Positions 49,243 to 61,200 of a stretch of 64,000 bases of DNA are shown here, piece by piece. Position 1 is the stretch's first letter. Every line of letters begins with the position of its first letter. This DNA is from Hydractinia symbiolongicarpus (lineage: Eukaryota > Cnidaria > Hydrozoa > Anthoathecata > Hydractiniidae), in NCBI RefSeq assembly GCF_029227915.1, contig NC_079876.1:28741828-28805827 (forward strand), written 5' to 3'. A program made the position numbers and the translations under genes. The notes under the pieces were generated by a model, which made no database searches, was not told the origin of the DNA, and saw nothing but the letters and a program-made list of their open reading frames with translations.

Positions 49243-50074
49243 CAACTTGGCTGTTGCACAACCAGACTTTTGCAGGTTGATATATTTAAATATGTAATAT
49301 ATAAATTTTGTAAAAAGATAGGGTTTGAGGTTTTTTACTGGTACATTCTCTCAATTTATTCTAATATTGCCCCCCAAAAAAGGAAAATATGAAGATTTAC
49401 GGAGCAAATCCTTCTTGTTAAAATCAAGAGATGGTTATTTAAATTAAATTTATGTTGGCATGTCAAATTTAATAATTGACTTATGTAATTTTTTTATTTA
49501 TTTAATTGTGTGCATTTTACAATATAATTATATGACATTTTTAAATATTTATTACACTATTTTAATTTATTATACACAGAGATTTCCAAAGCAATTTTTA
49601 GCATCTTGTAAATTTAAGATATGTTGATAATTTTTTTACAAAACTCAAATCATTGTGTCGTGTCAAGAGTGTTCAGAACATGAAAAGATTCTCACCCTCC
49701 CCATAAGTTTTTTTATAATTCTCATTATTAGTATACATTAGTATACCTAATTTTTTGCTCTTTTGTATTATCCCATATTAGTTATTCTTAATACACAACC
49801 CTGAAATATATGTGAACTCCTTGCAATAATTCTTGTAACTTTTATTATGAATTTTAAACATGTTAAAATTGTAAATTAAAAATTGCAGGCATAATGCGTG
49901 TTTCAACCTAAATTTCTTATGCACAAACATTGTGTTTTTCTTTACTATTTGTTTTGTCTAAAATTTTCTTTTAAAATGTGTTTTAAGGTTTTGGATAAAA
50001 TTTGTATTTTTTAAACAACTATTTCCTCCTCTAATTAACTAATTAACTCTAATTAATAAACACCTAACAATGTG
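49243..50074. other. Spacer between paralogues 1 and 2; no gene seen
   Basis: Very AT-rich sequence including the 3' UTR of paralogue 1. No exon, repeat family or RNA gene was recognised. Confidence 0.4.
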
Positions 50075-50216
50075 TCTATATTATAATACCTGTATACGTC
50101 TGTCTGTCTGTCTGTCACGCAAAATGGTAGCTTAGCTGCACAAGTAGCGAGACGCCCCTGATGCAGTATAAAAAGGACGGGCGAACCCGTGGATTTTTCC
50201 ACGAGCTAACAACTAG
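50075..50216 (+). mobile_element. Short Helitron-like element (H2) upstream of paralogue 2
   Basis: It begins TCTATATTATAATAC and continues GTCTGTCTGTCTGTCTGTCACG. It ends with a hairpin, CGTGGATTTTTCCACG, then AGCTAACAACTAG followed by T. A TC start, a 3' hairpin about ten bases before CTAG and a following T are Helitron hallmarks. At 142 bp it is a minimal non-autonomous copy. It lies 169 bp before the ATG of paralogue 2 and contains TATAAAAAGG at 50167. Confidence 0.7.
50167..50176 (+). promoter_or_regulatory. TATA-box-like sequence within Helitron H2
   Basis: TATAAAAAGG lies about 220 bp upstream of the paralogue 2 start codon. If used, transcription would start near 50197, giving a 5' UTR of about 190 nt. 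No expression evidence is available, so this is a candidate only. Confidence 0.3.
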
Positions 50217-50385
50217 TTGTTTACAAATTTCTGCTTTTTGCAAAATGCCTACTTTAATTTAAATCCAAAATAACTTAATCCCTTGCTAATTATATTAATA
50301 ATGATTATATTGATAATTACATTCAGATTAAGACAAAGAATAAATTTAATTAAGCAAGAAGAATAAAAAATCAATACACTTGATC

Positions 50386-53300
50386 ATGCGTGATGCTTTC
50401 TTGATATTATTTTTGGCAAGTGTTGCATTTGTGGCAGTAAGCTCATCCAGCTACTATGGCAAGAAAGCATTAATATCGTACAACTATCCTGATTATGTTG
50501 TTGCTTGGGATGGACCGTCTGTGTATATAAAGGATGACGATAATACTTACTATTTTCGCATTGTAAAAGGTATAAAAAATTGATTACTTTCATTTTAATT
50601 TTTGAAATCATCATCTGAATCAGTGCAGACGAAACGTTTAATTCAATTTTGTACTAGCCTGTGTATGTGATATCTTCCCTTTAACTTTTTTTTCATAACT
50701 GTTTTGAGATATAAGGGGACTTAGAGGGGAATTAAAGGGAGATTGGGTCAGACTAAAAGGTGCGTACATGGGGAAGGGGGCAGAAAACAAGCAATTAGAC
50801 ACGTACATACTTCATGGACGCCCCATAAACTTAAATTTTATAGTCTTTTGTGTATAATTCATGTTTTGATTTAAGTATTTTTAAAAACGATTAAATGATC
50901 TTGCCTTTGCCTAATTTTGCTGATATGTATTATTAACATTAACAACAACTTTTGTTTATAAGTACAAATAAATATATTTTTTTCTTTTCCTTAGGTTTAA
51001 ATGAAAAACATCACACAATCTCCTTCCAATCACTTTACGACTCCAATTACTATATCAGACACAAATCTCTCGTCGTTAATGTTGAAAAGGATGACAGTTC
51101 ACATAAATTTAAAGAAGATGCATCATTTAATCTCAAGGTGGATAAATTTTTCAACGGATTTGCTGCATTTGAATCAAGTAATTTTCCAGGCTATTATCTT
51201 CGTCATCAGGGTTATCAAATCAAGTTACATCAGATAGATGGAAGCGATCTTTTTAAAAAGGATGCAAGCTTTTATGTTTCAACCCCTCTCTCATGTAAGT
51301 GCATTTGTGTGTCTGCTATAATTTTTTTGTTTGTATAAATTGATACATCTTTTGTTTTACACCACCAGTATTCACGTAAAACTAATCTAATACTTATGTA
51401 ATAAGATTTTTATTGAAGATTACGTCTGAAAGTCAAAATGGAGAATTTTGAAAGTTTTTGCTTCATCCATTAATCTGAATAATAATATCTACTTCAATTA
51501 AAGACATTCCAACTTCTGAAATTTAAAAACTATTTTCTATATGAAATATTGCTTTCTTAATAGTGGGTAAAATGTGTTGCACTGAAATTTAGACTTTCTA
51601 ATAAAAATAATAGGGAAGGGTCTATGATTTTAACCCAACAATTTTAATTTAGCTGTCACTTGTGATTTCTATGAAACCATAATGTGTGAGCCCAATCTTC
51701 AGATTAAAATCAACAGTGCAGATATTGGGTGGCAAAATGCATCAGTGTGTTCAGTGCCTTCAACTACAAAATGCCCTCTAAAGTCAGTGTTGACAGATGC
51801 TATAGAAATATGTGAAGGGGAGACTTTCTGCAAGATATCAACAGCAAACTATTACCCCAATCGAGAATGCAGGGGAATTAGAAAGTATATGCAGGTTCAT
51901 TATCAATGTGTTCCTCACTCTATTGTGAAAAAGAAAGGTATGTATACATCTAATTTGTTTATTTGTTTATTTGGTAAGCTTATACACGTTCAGGAGATAT
52001 CACTGGGAAATATAAATTCTGTGATAAATAACTTATGAATTTTTTTTTATAACAATAAAAAAATTTAAAATAATGTTTTAGTAAGAAATTGTTAGGGTAA
52101 AACAGAAATCGCAAGCCAAGATGTGAACAGCATTGGTCCAGGATGACTAATTTCATCAAAAGCCATAAAACCTTTAGCACAACAAATAAACACAATTCAA
52201 AAAAGTCAATTTCACTATATCAAAAGTACAATGACGTCTTAGATTCACGAAAGTTCATATCGTAACCTGTGAAATATAATTTTAAAGAGGTCTGAAAATA
52301 AAAGGATAGCGAGACATTGTATACAAAACAATACATTATAAACCATTATCAAGACTTTCATGGTATAAGTAAATTAAGAGACAAAGGTAATGGGTAATAT
52401 GCTTGTACTAGCTTCTATGATGGACTCTATTTTCTAGGCAAGCTACAAAAAGTACGTCTTGACATCAACTTGTAAGAAAATGTAGTTTTTTAATGTGCAA
52501 TTAATTTTTGGTGTAAGCATTTTTAAAAATTATTAAAAAAAGCTTTTAGGAGGATAATGCAGGATCCAGAAGCTAGTGATATTCAGGCTATTTTAACATA
52601 TTTGTGAGTTTTGTATTGTAAATATACTTCTGTATAAACATGTTTAATCTTTTAAACGATTTATGTGTTCTTGCATCCTAGAGACAAAGAAGAAAGCTTC
52701 CAGTTACAAAAAATGGTTGGCCATTCCTGCTTTCTTTCTTGCCGTTATCTTCTTTTTGTGTAAAGATAGAAATAACAGGACGTGTATAAAAAACAGAATA
52801 AAAAATATATTCAAACGAGAAAGTAATCAAACGGCCAACCATAGTTGTCCTTTGCAACGTGGCAGACTATTCCAGCGTTGTGAGACGAGACAGGATAACA
52901 ATACTGAAATATCAACCATTCCAAAGCAAGGTAAAATTTATCTAATGCTTGTACCTGTCTGCTTGTAACAGGCAAAGACACGATGGTAATCTGCGGGATG
53001 TAATTGTGTACAAAATAAATAAAAAAGTACGGGTTGAGAAAAAGATTGTGATCAGCCATGTATATATATAAAGTAAGTCCTAGACTGAATTTACAAAAAA
53101 AGTGCAGAGTCGGAATGTAGAATTTAAGTGTACTTTCTTCTACAATATTCTCTACATGCACTTTCTCTCATTTTTTTAACATATGTCTATAGGCTGACAC
53201 CAAAGGTTGTATGACTGCAGAAAAGCTTTAATATTTTACTCCTAATATTGAGGCCAAATATGTGGACAAAACCTTGGACCAAAATTGGCCATTAGACTTT

Positions 53301-56009
53301 CTGTGGAAGAAAAAATGGTTTCCTTAAAATGCAACCAAAAACCTTATTCTGAGTTTATTTAATTTTAAAAAAATTCCAAAGGGCCTGATAAACAACTTTT
53401 TATTCTTCACAACAACAAAAAAATTATTTTTGAGGCTGTTATCCCTTTAAATAAAAAAACAGAGGTCAATACCTAGTATAAAATTACTGAAGCCATTTTT
53501 CCTGAGACAAGTTGATGACGTTATTATTGACATTATTGACAAGTTTTATCTCCTTGTTGGACCTACCTGGTACAGGCGAGATTTTCTTGGGTCTGTCCAT
53601 GCGTCCATAACAAGTTTTTTTAGAGTTGAATCATCAGGTTTTCTGATTTTTTGCACAATGACAGAAACAATTGAAATTATGATTTATACACAAAAATGAG
53701 CCAAAACAGTTTAAAATACGGTTTTCACGACAGGATTGGATCTCAAGATTCAATCATCAGTTTTTTCTGATTTTTTGCAGAATGACAGAAACAATTGACC
53801 CTCTAATGTGACGAAGTCATTTTTTGAAATTTTTTTTTCCACCACAATAATGACGGAGTCACAACAAGTTATAAATACAGGTTTTTAAATTCTAAATTTC
53901 TAATCATTAAATTATTAGTTTTTGTTGTTGAAAGAGTATCGTCTTATAATTTATTTTGGCCAATAACTATCTAATAAATGCAATAGCAAAATAAACATCT
54001 GTGAAAATATTTTCAAAATTCAATTCCATTTTCCCTGTAAACTTAAAGCTCCCAATGTTTGCAGTGGATTCAATGCTTGTTGTAAATGACATCCTTTCTT
54101 GTTTATGTGTGTACATGTAAAGGTTATAAAAAATACAAAATGTTTATAAATGTCAAGTTATGACAAATAAATTCATATGATTTTATATTTTAGCACCAGC
54201 TGTTTTGCCAAGACATCCTGAAATGCCATCAGCGTTATCTTCACATGATGACCCTCCGCCATCTTATCAAAAAACCTTGCACATACTTCCTCCTCCAACA
54301 TATGAAGAAGCAATTGTAAGACTTATTTAAGCCTGTAGCACGTTAATCAGGTCAAAATATCTGCAAAACATGGTGTTTATAAGAAGTGAAACGTAAGGAC
54401 TAAGTGAAACGTAAGGACTATTTGAAACGTAAGGACTATTTGAAACGTAAGGACTATTTGAAACGTAAGGACTATTTGAAACGTAAGGACTAGGTGAAAC
54501 GTAAGGACTAGTCTGGTTGTGCGGAAATGGACATTTTTGTAATAAAGCATGATGCTCATTATCAAAATAGAAAAAAAGTTAAGCATCACTTTTTGGCATG
54601 CCTGTCTATATAAGGCATTAAACCTTAAGGCTTTAAAAAAACAGACCCCTTAGTTAAATGCCTTGTAAATGTAAATGTTAAATTTCATGCAAATTTAAGG
54701 CATAAAAAATTTAAGTTGTCGAAACGTCCCTTGAAATAAACGGCATTTTTGTATTTTGAATTCTAAAGATATTTTGTAAAAAACACAAAATGCATAACGA
54801 TTTCTAGAAACAAGTATATTGTTGACTTTTTTAAAATTACAAATCTAGTTAACCATTTAAAACGGAGCTTAAGAAACCATATACTTATGAAAAAAATATT
54901 CAGATAATAATAGAAAAAAGAAGGTGGACAAGCGCTGCCTGAGGTTAATTAAACTTGATTTCCAAGCATAAAAGAAAACACCATTTTTCTACTTTATTTG
55001 TATAAAAAATATAAGTTAAAGCGGAAATGATGTTTGTTTGTGTGTTCCAGGAAATGTGTTTAATTATCAAGGCAAATAAATAGAAAAATGTATTAATCTA
55101 GAAAATGTATCAAACGTTGCAAATAATACTTAATTTTTTTAGTATTAATAATATTATCTAGCAAACTGTTTATGAAAAATACATGCATTTTTATATAAAA
55201 TATTTTTTAGATTTTGGTTTTTTTTAAAAAAAAATGCCGACTTTTCTTACCATATTATTTTTGCTGACATAAATGCCTTTTTTAATACTCCGCTGCAACA
55301 CTCACGTCAGCTATTGGCCAGAAGTGCCTACATTCATCTCACCTGCTATACCTATAAATATTAGAAGAGCAAAAATGCAAACGTTTAAAAGGGATATTAT
55401 CTTTGAAACATGTGCAAACAACGAGAGGATAGTCAATTTTTATTTTTAATAACGACCCCATCGACAGTTTTAATTAATTATTGAAGCAAAATTAGTTTTT
55501 AAACTTGGTAACATTTTATTGTATTTTCTTTTGCCATTAGACTAAGCATTTTTATTAACATTGCACTTCAAATAAATATCTCAATGTCTCATCTTCCCTT
55601 ACTTCTGTTCTTTCTTGGCTTAATGTTTGTTATGTCAGGGTATATTAATGAACTTCTTTCAATCTGATCTAGACTAAATTTTTAATTTATCTGCATCAAG
55701 TTTGTCCTTATTACTTCCTGCAAAGTCTTTCTCAGTCTTTGCTCAGTCTGGAGCTTTGATTACTCTAACATTCATTGTTCAGACTGACGGAGTAGCTGTT
55801 CAGCCAACATATCTACCATACCCATTGACCAATAATCAGCAAACTGTGAACTATTCCGAGACCGTACCGCCAATAAACTATCCTGAAACAGGTGCAAATG
55901 GTGGATATAATAATGTTGGTAAGTAAACTGATATCTTTGAAATTTGACAATTATCTTTTGAAGTTTATCTTTCACTTGTTTCATCTTAGGTTACAATAAC
56001 TGTTCGTAG
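50386..56009 (+). CDS. Membrane receptor, AbfB + SUEL lectin + TM + PPxY tail (paralogue 2), 431 aa
   Basis: Exons: 50386-50569, 50995-51294, 51653-51937, 52682-52930, 54194-54315, 55783-55918, 55990-56009. All are GT-AG, total 1296 nt, one frame. The ATG at 50386 was chosen because it opens a signal peptide (FLILFLASVAFVAVSSSS). The AbfB trefoil (about 22-161) is the clearest of the three: YNYPDY, DSNYYIRHKS with KFKEDASF, and SSNFPGYYLRHQGYQIKL with LFKKDASF. The SUEL domain (162-256) has eight Cys, but the usual YGR and DPC motifs read IGW and NREC. The TM segment (about 268-283) is WLAIPAFFLAVIFFLC. The tail has DPPPSY and LPPPTYEEA (PPxY), then QPTYLPYP and many Asn/Tyr, and ends GYNNCS from a 20-nt last exon. 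Splice phases and exon order match paralogue 1 exactly. The tail after the TM is longer than in paralogue 1. Confidence 0.87.
53625..53800. repeat. Two direct copies of a 50-bp segment, paralogue 2 intron 4
   Basis: AATCATCAGGTTTTCTGATT and GACAGAAACAATTGA occur at about 53629-53673 and again at about 53753-53797 with small changes. Confidence 0.7.
54384..54510. repeat. 18-bp tandem repeat, 7 copies, paralogue 2 intron 5
   Basis: The unit is TGAAACGTAAGGACTATT, with GTGAAACG variants at both ends of the run. It begins 69 bp after the donor of exon 5 (54315). The overlapping minus-strand LTFQIV repeat frame is an artefact. Confidence 0.95.
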
Positions 56010-57643
56010 TTGTTCCACATGTTCATGATGATGGTGATAGGTCTGGCTTCTTACACATGGTGCTACTAAGGACGAATGTCATAGTCCTATTTTTTTATTT
56101 TCATTGCACCGTCAAAACGTTTTTTAAAAGCCTCAGTCTTAATGATGGTCAATTTTTTATATTGTTATTCACTGTTTGTTTAAAAAAGCACTGTCTGAAA
56201 ATTAAAGCAGAAAAAATGTGTTCTAGTATTTATTATACAATAGGTTATTGTAGGAACTGTTTTTAATGTTTTTGAATAGATTATGTTTATTTTGCTGAAA
56301 AAATCTAGAAATATAAATAACGTTTTGTGAATACTGTTCCTGGCAGCAGCATGAGGAGTATAACTGCGCTGAGAATTTCCTATAGTCGATCATGTTAAGA
56401 TATATACAAAATCTAGTTTTTGCGTGATTAAACTAACCCCCTTAAAATTTTTGTATTGTTCATGGGCATTTAAGGAAACTAAGACCTAAAAAAGACAAGA
56501 TCCAAATAAAACCCAAAGAGAAGATTGCTGTTGAATCCAGTTGGGTTTTGGTTAGCTCATATGCTGTATTTATGTGTTATCCATTTTATATGCACTATTA
56601 TTACAAAAAAGCGTTTGTAAGTGTATTTATTTGTATTAAATTATTTTGTATTGGTAGTATTTATCTGATTAGACTGTCTTTAAAATAAGTTTTGTTTGCC
56701 GTAACCCATTTAACCCGAAGGATAATTTTCTGGGCCTAAAAATTATACATCATTAAAATGGGGAAATTCTGACTCCCAAGTTATGAATCCCATGGGCAGA
56801 ATCGGGCAATAATCTAGGTTTTTTAAGCAGAACACATTATTTTCTAATAATAGCATCCAATACGAATCGATGTTGGCATAGTATACTTTGCTGATTTTAT
56901 TATGATAATAGCATCACATAAGGGTACTGAAAACAGGTTACTTTTATTGACCCCGCCCTTTTTATGCTTGGAAAATTTTATTTTTTTGTTTCTAAGATGA
57001 CCAAAAAGTTTTTGGTCAACCGACTGACCTTAATTCTTTTTTATAACTCAGCAAACCAAAAATTACTTAATGACAGCCTAATGTATAATAATTTAATATT
57101 TTAATGTTTTTAATACTGTGAATTTGGCTTTAAAATATTGTAATTACAGACATTACCGTGAATCTTTTTATTGTTTTGTATTGTTGATATTTTTAAAAAT
57201 AAATATATATGTTTATGGTTAAACCTAAGAATAAAGTAAGAAATAATAATCAGAAAAAATATTGACAAATTGCAGGATTTAAACTGACATTATGATACAA
57301 ACAGTAAGAAAAAGATTCACCAACTCGTTGTAAAATATTTGTGGTAGCAACTTCTATTTGGTTTGTATATAATAGAATCATTTTAAATAGTTTTTTATTA
57401 ACCTTCACAACTATGTACACATAAATATAACAAAAAACAACAAAAAGTATCTACACAGCTAATTGGCTTGCCATTAGGCAAGAAATTGTTAAAATTATCA
57501 CCAAATTTTATAATTCCTTGTAATAATACTCCTGAAACTAGTACCAAAACATTTTGTAAAATATTAATTTGGATAACCTGACAAGTAAATGTTTTGTAAG
57601 GATAATTTGTAGTATAAAATAGGAACAGTTGCCATCTTATGCA
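56010..57643. other. Spacer between paralogues 2 and 3; no gene seen
   Basis: AT-rich sequence including the 3' UTR of paralogue 2. No exon, transposon end or RNA gene was recognised. Confidence 0.4.
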
Positions 57644-57970
57644 TCTATATAATAATACGCCAATTGCGTGTCTCTGTGACAGGCAAAGTGGATGTGTTCA
57701 TTTTCCTTTGATGTTGCCGAAAAATGCATGCCTAATATGTTCTGACGTTACGGCGCGACGTCAATAATACTATATATGATACGATCCTATACATTATTTT
57801 GATCAGCGTTTCAACTTCTACACATAGACAACGAATAAAGTTAATTTCGCCAGTTTTCTGTATCTCACTGCCGACGTCAGAAAAAATCTAAAACAACCTA
57901 TTTTTCCATTGACCTTTTGCCGAAATGGGTTTTTCAAGGGCTACAATTATGAAATTGTAGCCCTTGAAAA
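57644..57970 (+). mobile_element. Helitron-like element (H3) upstream of paralogue 3
   Basis: It begins TCTATATAATAATACG after an A, then GTGACAGGCAAAGTGGATGTG and TTACGGCGCGACGTCAATA, all shared with H1 (7838-8393). The 3' block TGGGTTTTTCAAGGGCTACAA aligns with the ends of H1 and H2, but the CTAG terminus is replaced by an 18-bp perfect hairpin (57931-57970). Its end lies about 320 bp before the paralogue 3 start codon. Confidence 0.6.
57931..57970. repeat. Perfect 18-bp stem, 4-base loop hairpin
   Basis: TTTTCAAGGGCTACAATT is followed by ATGA and then its exact reverse complement. It forms the 3' end of the Helitron-like segment H3. Confidence 0.95.
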
Positions 57971-58286
57971 TCATCAAACAATGTGACATCGATTGTGCTT
58001 TTTTTTATTATATTATTCAAAAGAATGCGTAACTGTTATCAATCTTGCACATTTAAAATGACTTTTTAATGCGAGGTGATGGAATTATTTGAAATAAAAA
58101 ACAGAGTTGTGCAAAAAATAAACGCCCGAACAGTTTTGCATTATAATGAAGCAAGGCTGACAAAGAAAAAATTGATGTTTGATTCAAACTCTGGTACCTA
58201 TTGTATCTCATTCAACACTTTATTAATGTTCTAATGTTCTATGTAGGATAATAACTATATTAATAATTTAAAATACAATTCAAACA

Positions 58287-61200
58287 ATGGTTGTGACGTC
58301 ATTATCGCTGCAGGTGTTGCTTGTCATCACTGTGTTGGCAAAAGATCAGGAAACCGTTGATTATCTTGGTTTAAAAAGTATCTTATCATACAACTATCCA
58401 AGCCATGGTGTTGGAATGAAACATGCAGAAGTGTACATCGTGAAAAACATGTTTCATGGTTTCCGTATTGTAAAAGGTAGGAAAAGTTTTTTTTGTATGT
58501 GTTGTCAATGCTTTTGATGTTGATATGCCCTTTGTGTTGGTTAATAACAAAACGATACAAATGAAACTTTTAAAATGATTTGTTGTCAATTTCATTGAAA
58601 GGACACAAATAATAACACAGTTAATTACATGTGACTTTACTCGTAACTTAATTTATAACAAACCACCCTTCACGGTAAATTTAAATTAGCATACAATAAT
58701 ATTACAAGCAAATGAAATCACTTTATTTTTTAACGTGATTTGTTCCAATTAAAATCGTAAACAAAAGATTATAAAAAAAGCAGAAAACAAGTTATACAGA
58801 GCATAGTTTTTAGGACTTGTTTATAGGCGCTTCTAAAGAAGATTGTAGAAAATAATGTCCACAGATGGACAGATACAGTTTTCGTATTTAAATAATAAAT
58901 TTTTTCTTGTAGCAATCAATTTTTTTCAGAAGAATGATTTTACATTTTAAAATAACTAACACTTCTTGAGTAAAATAACCAAATGAGATATAGTTGAATC
59001 ACGCTATTTAGAAGATGTGATAGAAGTTATCGTGTAAATCTGGGATATTTTAATCTTAATAAAATGACTTACTAGGTACGAAAAGGTACCAAGAAAGGGA
59101 AAATATTAAACTTTGAAAAATAGTAAGGTTAATTATAATTCATCAACAAATATTACTGTTTCTTTTCCCCTTCAAATTCTTTATTATTTATTACTGTCTG
59201 ATTTCTTCAGTTCTGACGTGTTACTGCTGCTCTACCGATACCGTAGTATAATAATGATTTAATTTCAGGTTTGAACAACCAGCCTGGTGCAATCTCCTTC
59301 AAATCTCTCAACCATTCTAACCATTATCTTTGCAACAAATCATCTTTTATGTTCATTGAAAAAAACAACCAAATGCAGAATTTTCAAAATTGTTCCTCTT
59401 ACTTCATCCGAATAGATAGATTTTACCATAAGTCTGTGGCATTTGAGTCTAGCAGTTATCCTGAATATTTTATTCGTCATGACAACTACAGAGTTAAATT
59501 GGAACGTAGTGATGGAACCACGAAATTCAAGCAAGATGCTAGTTATAAAATTCAACCAATCATAACATTCATTGCAGGAAGTGATGGTTAGTGTTGAATG
59601 TGTTGTAGTTAAGGAGTTACTTTTGATAAATTATCTTTTAAAGATCTGAAGCATGTTTCCATTTAACTGCATTTACCACTGCATCGCAAAAAGCTCATAA
59701 TTTTTCTTTGTTGGCGCGTGTGCACTTCGGGAAGTAAAGAGATTTTGTTTAGGTGTACAAATGCTAGCAAAAAAAATTATTAACTTTTTGCGCTCTAGCT
59801 GAGCATGCCGTCAAATGGAAGTGAACCTTAAAAACCTGGAAACAAACCACAGAACAGTCAGGAAATAGCCAGGATTTATCATTAGGATTAAATAGATCTA
59901 ACAGGTTTTTTTGTTACACTGATCATGGTGTACAATATAATAAGAAAAGTCTAATTTGTTATCTGGTTTTTTATTATTCTCACTATCTCTATCTAGGTGA
60001 TAAAAAAACCTACTCAAGGACTTGGTTGGCTGCACCTATTGTTTTTCCCATGTTTCTCATACTGTTTTTACTTGGAAGACGAAACCAAGGAAGTGATTGT
60101 TTTAGCAGATTTTGCCACAAGTGTAACCGGAGAGAGAGCAACAAAGAAACAGCTGAAAATTATGAGGAATATGAGGTCACAGCATCGCCTGAACAAGGTA
60201 AATAAATGTAGTTAAATATATTTTTTGCTTACGAGAGCGTATTTGTTCAGAAGCTTAATCAAGGAAGAGCGTGTGCGAAGAAACTGAATGACCAAGTAGT
60301 AGTAGGAAATAATTGGAATTAAATAATTTCTAATCAACAAAGTTATCTCTTATAATAATACGTAGAGTGTGCCCGTCTGTCTATGACAGGCAAAGTCGAC
60401 TGTATTTTTTACAATTTTCTTTAACAGCATCTAAAATACATCCCCTATAAAATGCTCATAAACGTTTTGTTTACAATTTTAACTGGCTAGTGCAACTCAT
60501 ATAATAAATAAATTTCATTAACTGGGACTTTTATTGCATGCTTATTTAAATTTACCGTGACGGGTGCTTTGTTATAAATTATTTTTAACCGTCTGGATTT
60601 TTTAAGCGGGCAATACAGGTGTTTAGGCATTCTGATTGGCTTGGCGCTTTTGACGACGGGCCGATATTTTGCGGTATTGCCCGTCGTCAAGAGAAATGGT
60701 AGCTTAAAATGTAAACAAGCACAAAAAACAAGTTTTAAGAAGCATTGAAAATGATTATTTATCTAACTCCTACAATACATTTATTGATAAAAAACATTTT
60801 TATAGAATAGAAACAAAACAATGTCAAGTTTAACAGTTAAAACAGCCAGATTCAGCAACTTTCCGTGTAGATGCTTCTTCAACATAGCTAGTTAAATAGC
60901 TACATTGTCCATAAAAAACGATGCTGATATCCAGTTTTATCAAAAATACTAAATACAGGGCGACGAAATCATAACAAATACGTCTCCTCTCAATTTCAGA
61001 TTCGTTCCTTTGGTTTTGTGGTTACCGAGTGAATATAAAGCTCGTTGAAGCCCATGTTTTTCTTGGCCACCTATCTAGTTAAAAAAATTACTTCAATATT
61101 CGTTGTAACTATATTTTAGCTCCACATTCAACTTTACACATTATTCTGTACGTGTCGAAGATCGTTTTGTTTACAAAGTTTTATTCTTTAAGGACTTCCT

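Noticed and set aside
50380-50385. Start two codons upstream of the paralogue 2 ATG
   Set aside because: The upstream codon is TTG. The ATG at 50386 gives a normal signal peptide, and eukaryotes rarely start at TTG.
59587-59996. Possible remnant SUEL lectin exon in paralogue 3
   Set aside because: I looked for Cys-rich frames with KYL-type endings on the + strand of this 410-bp intron and found none.
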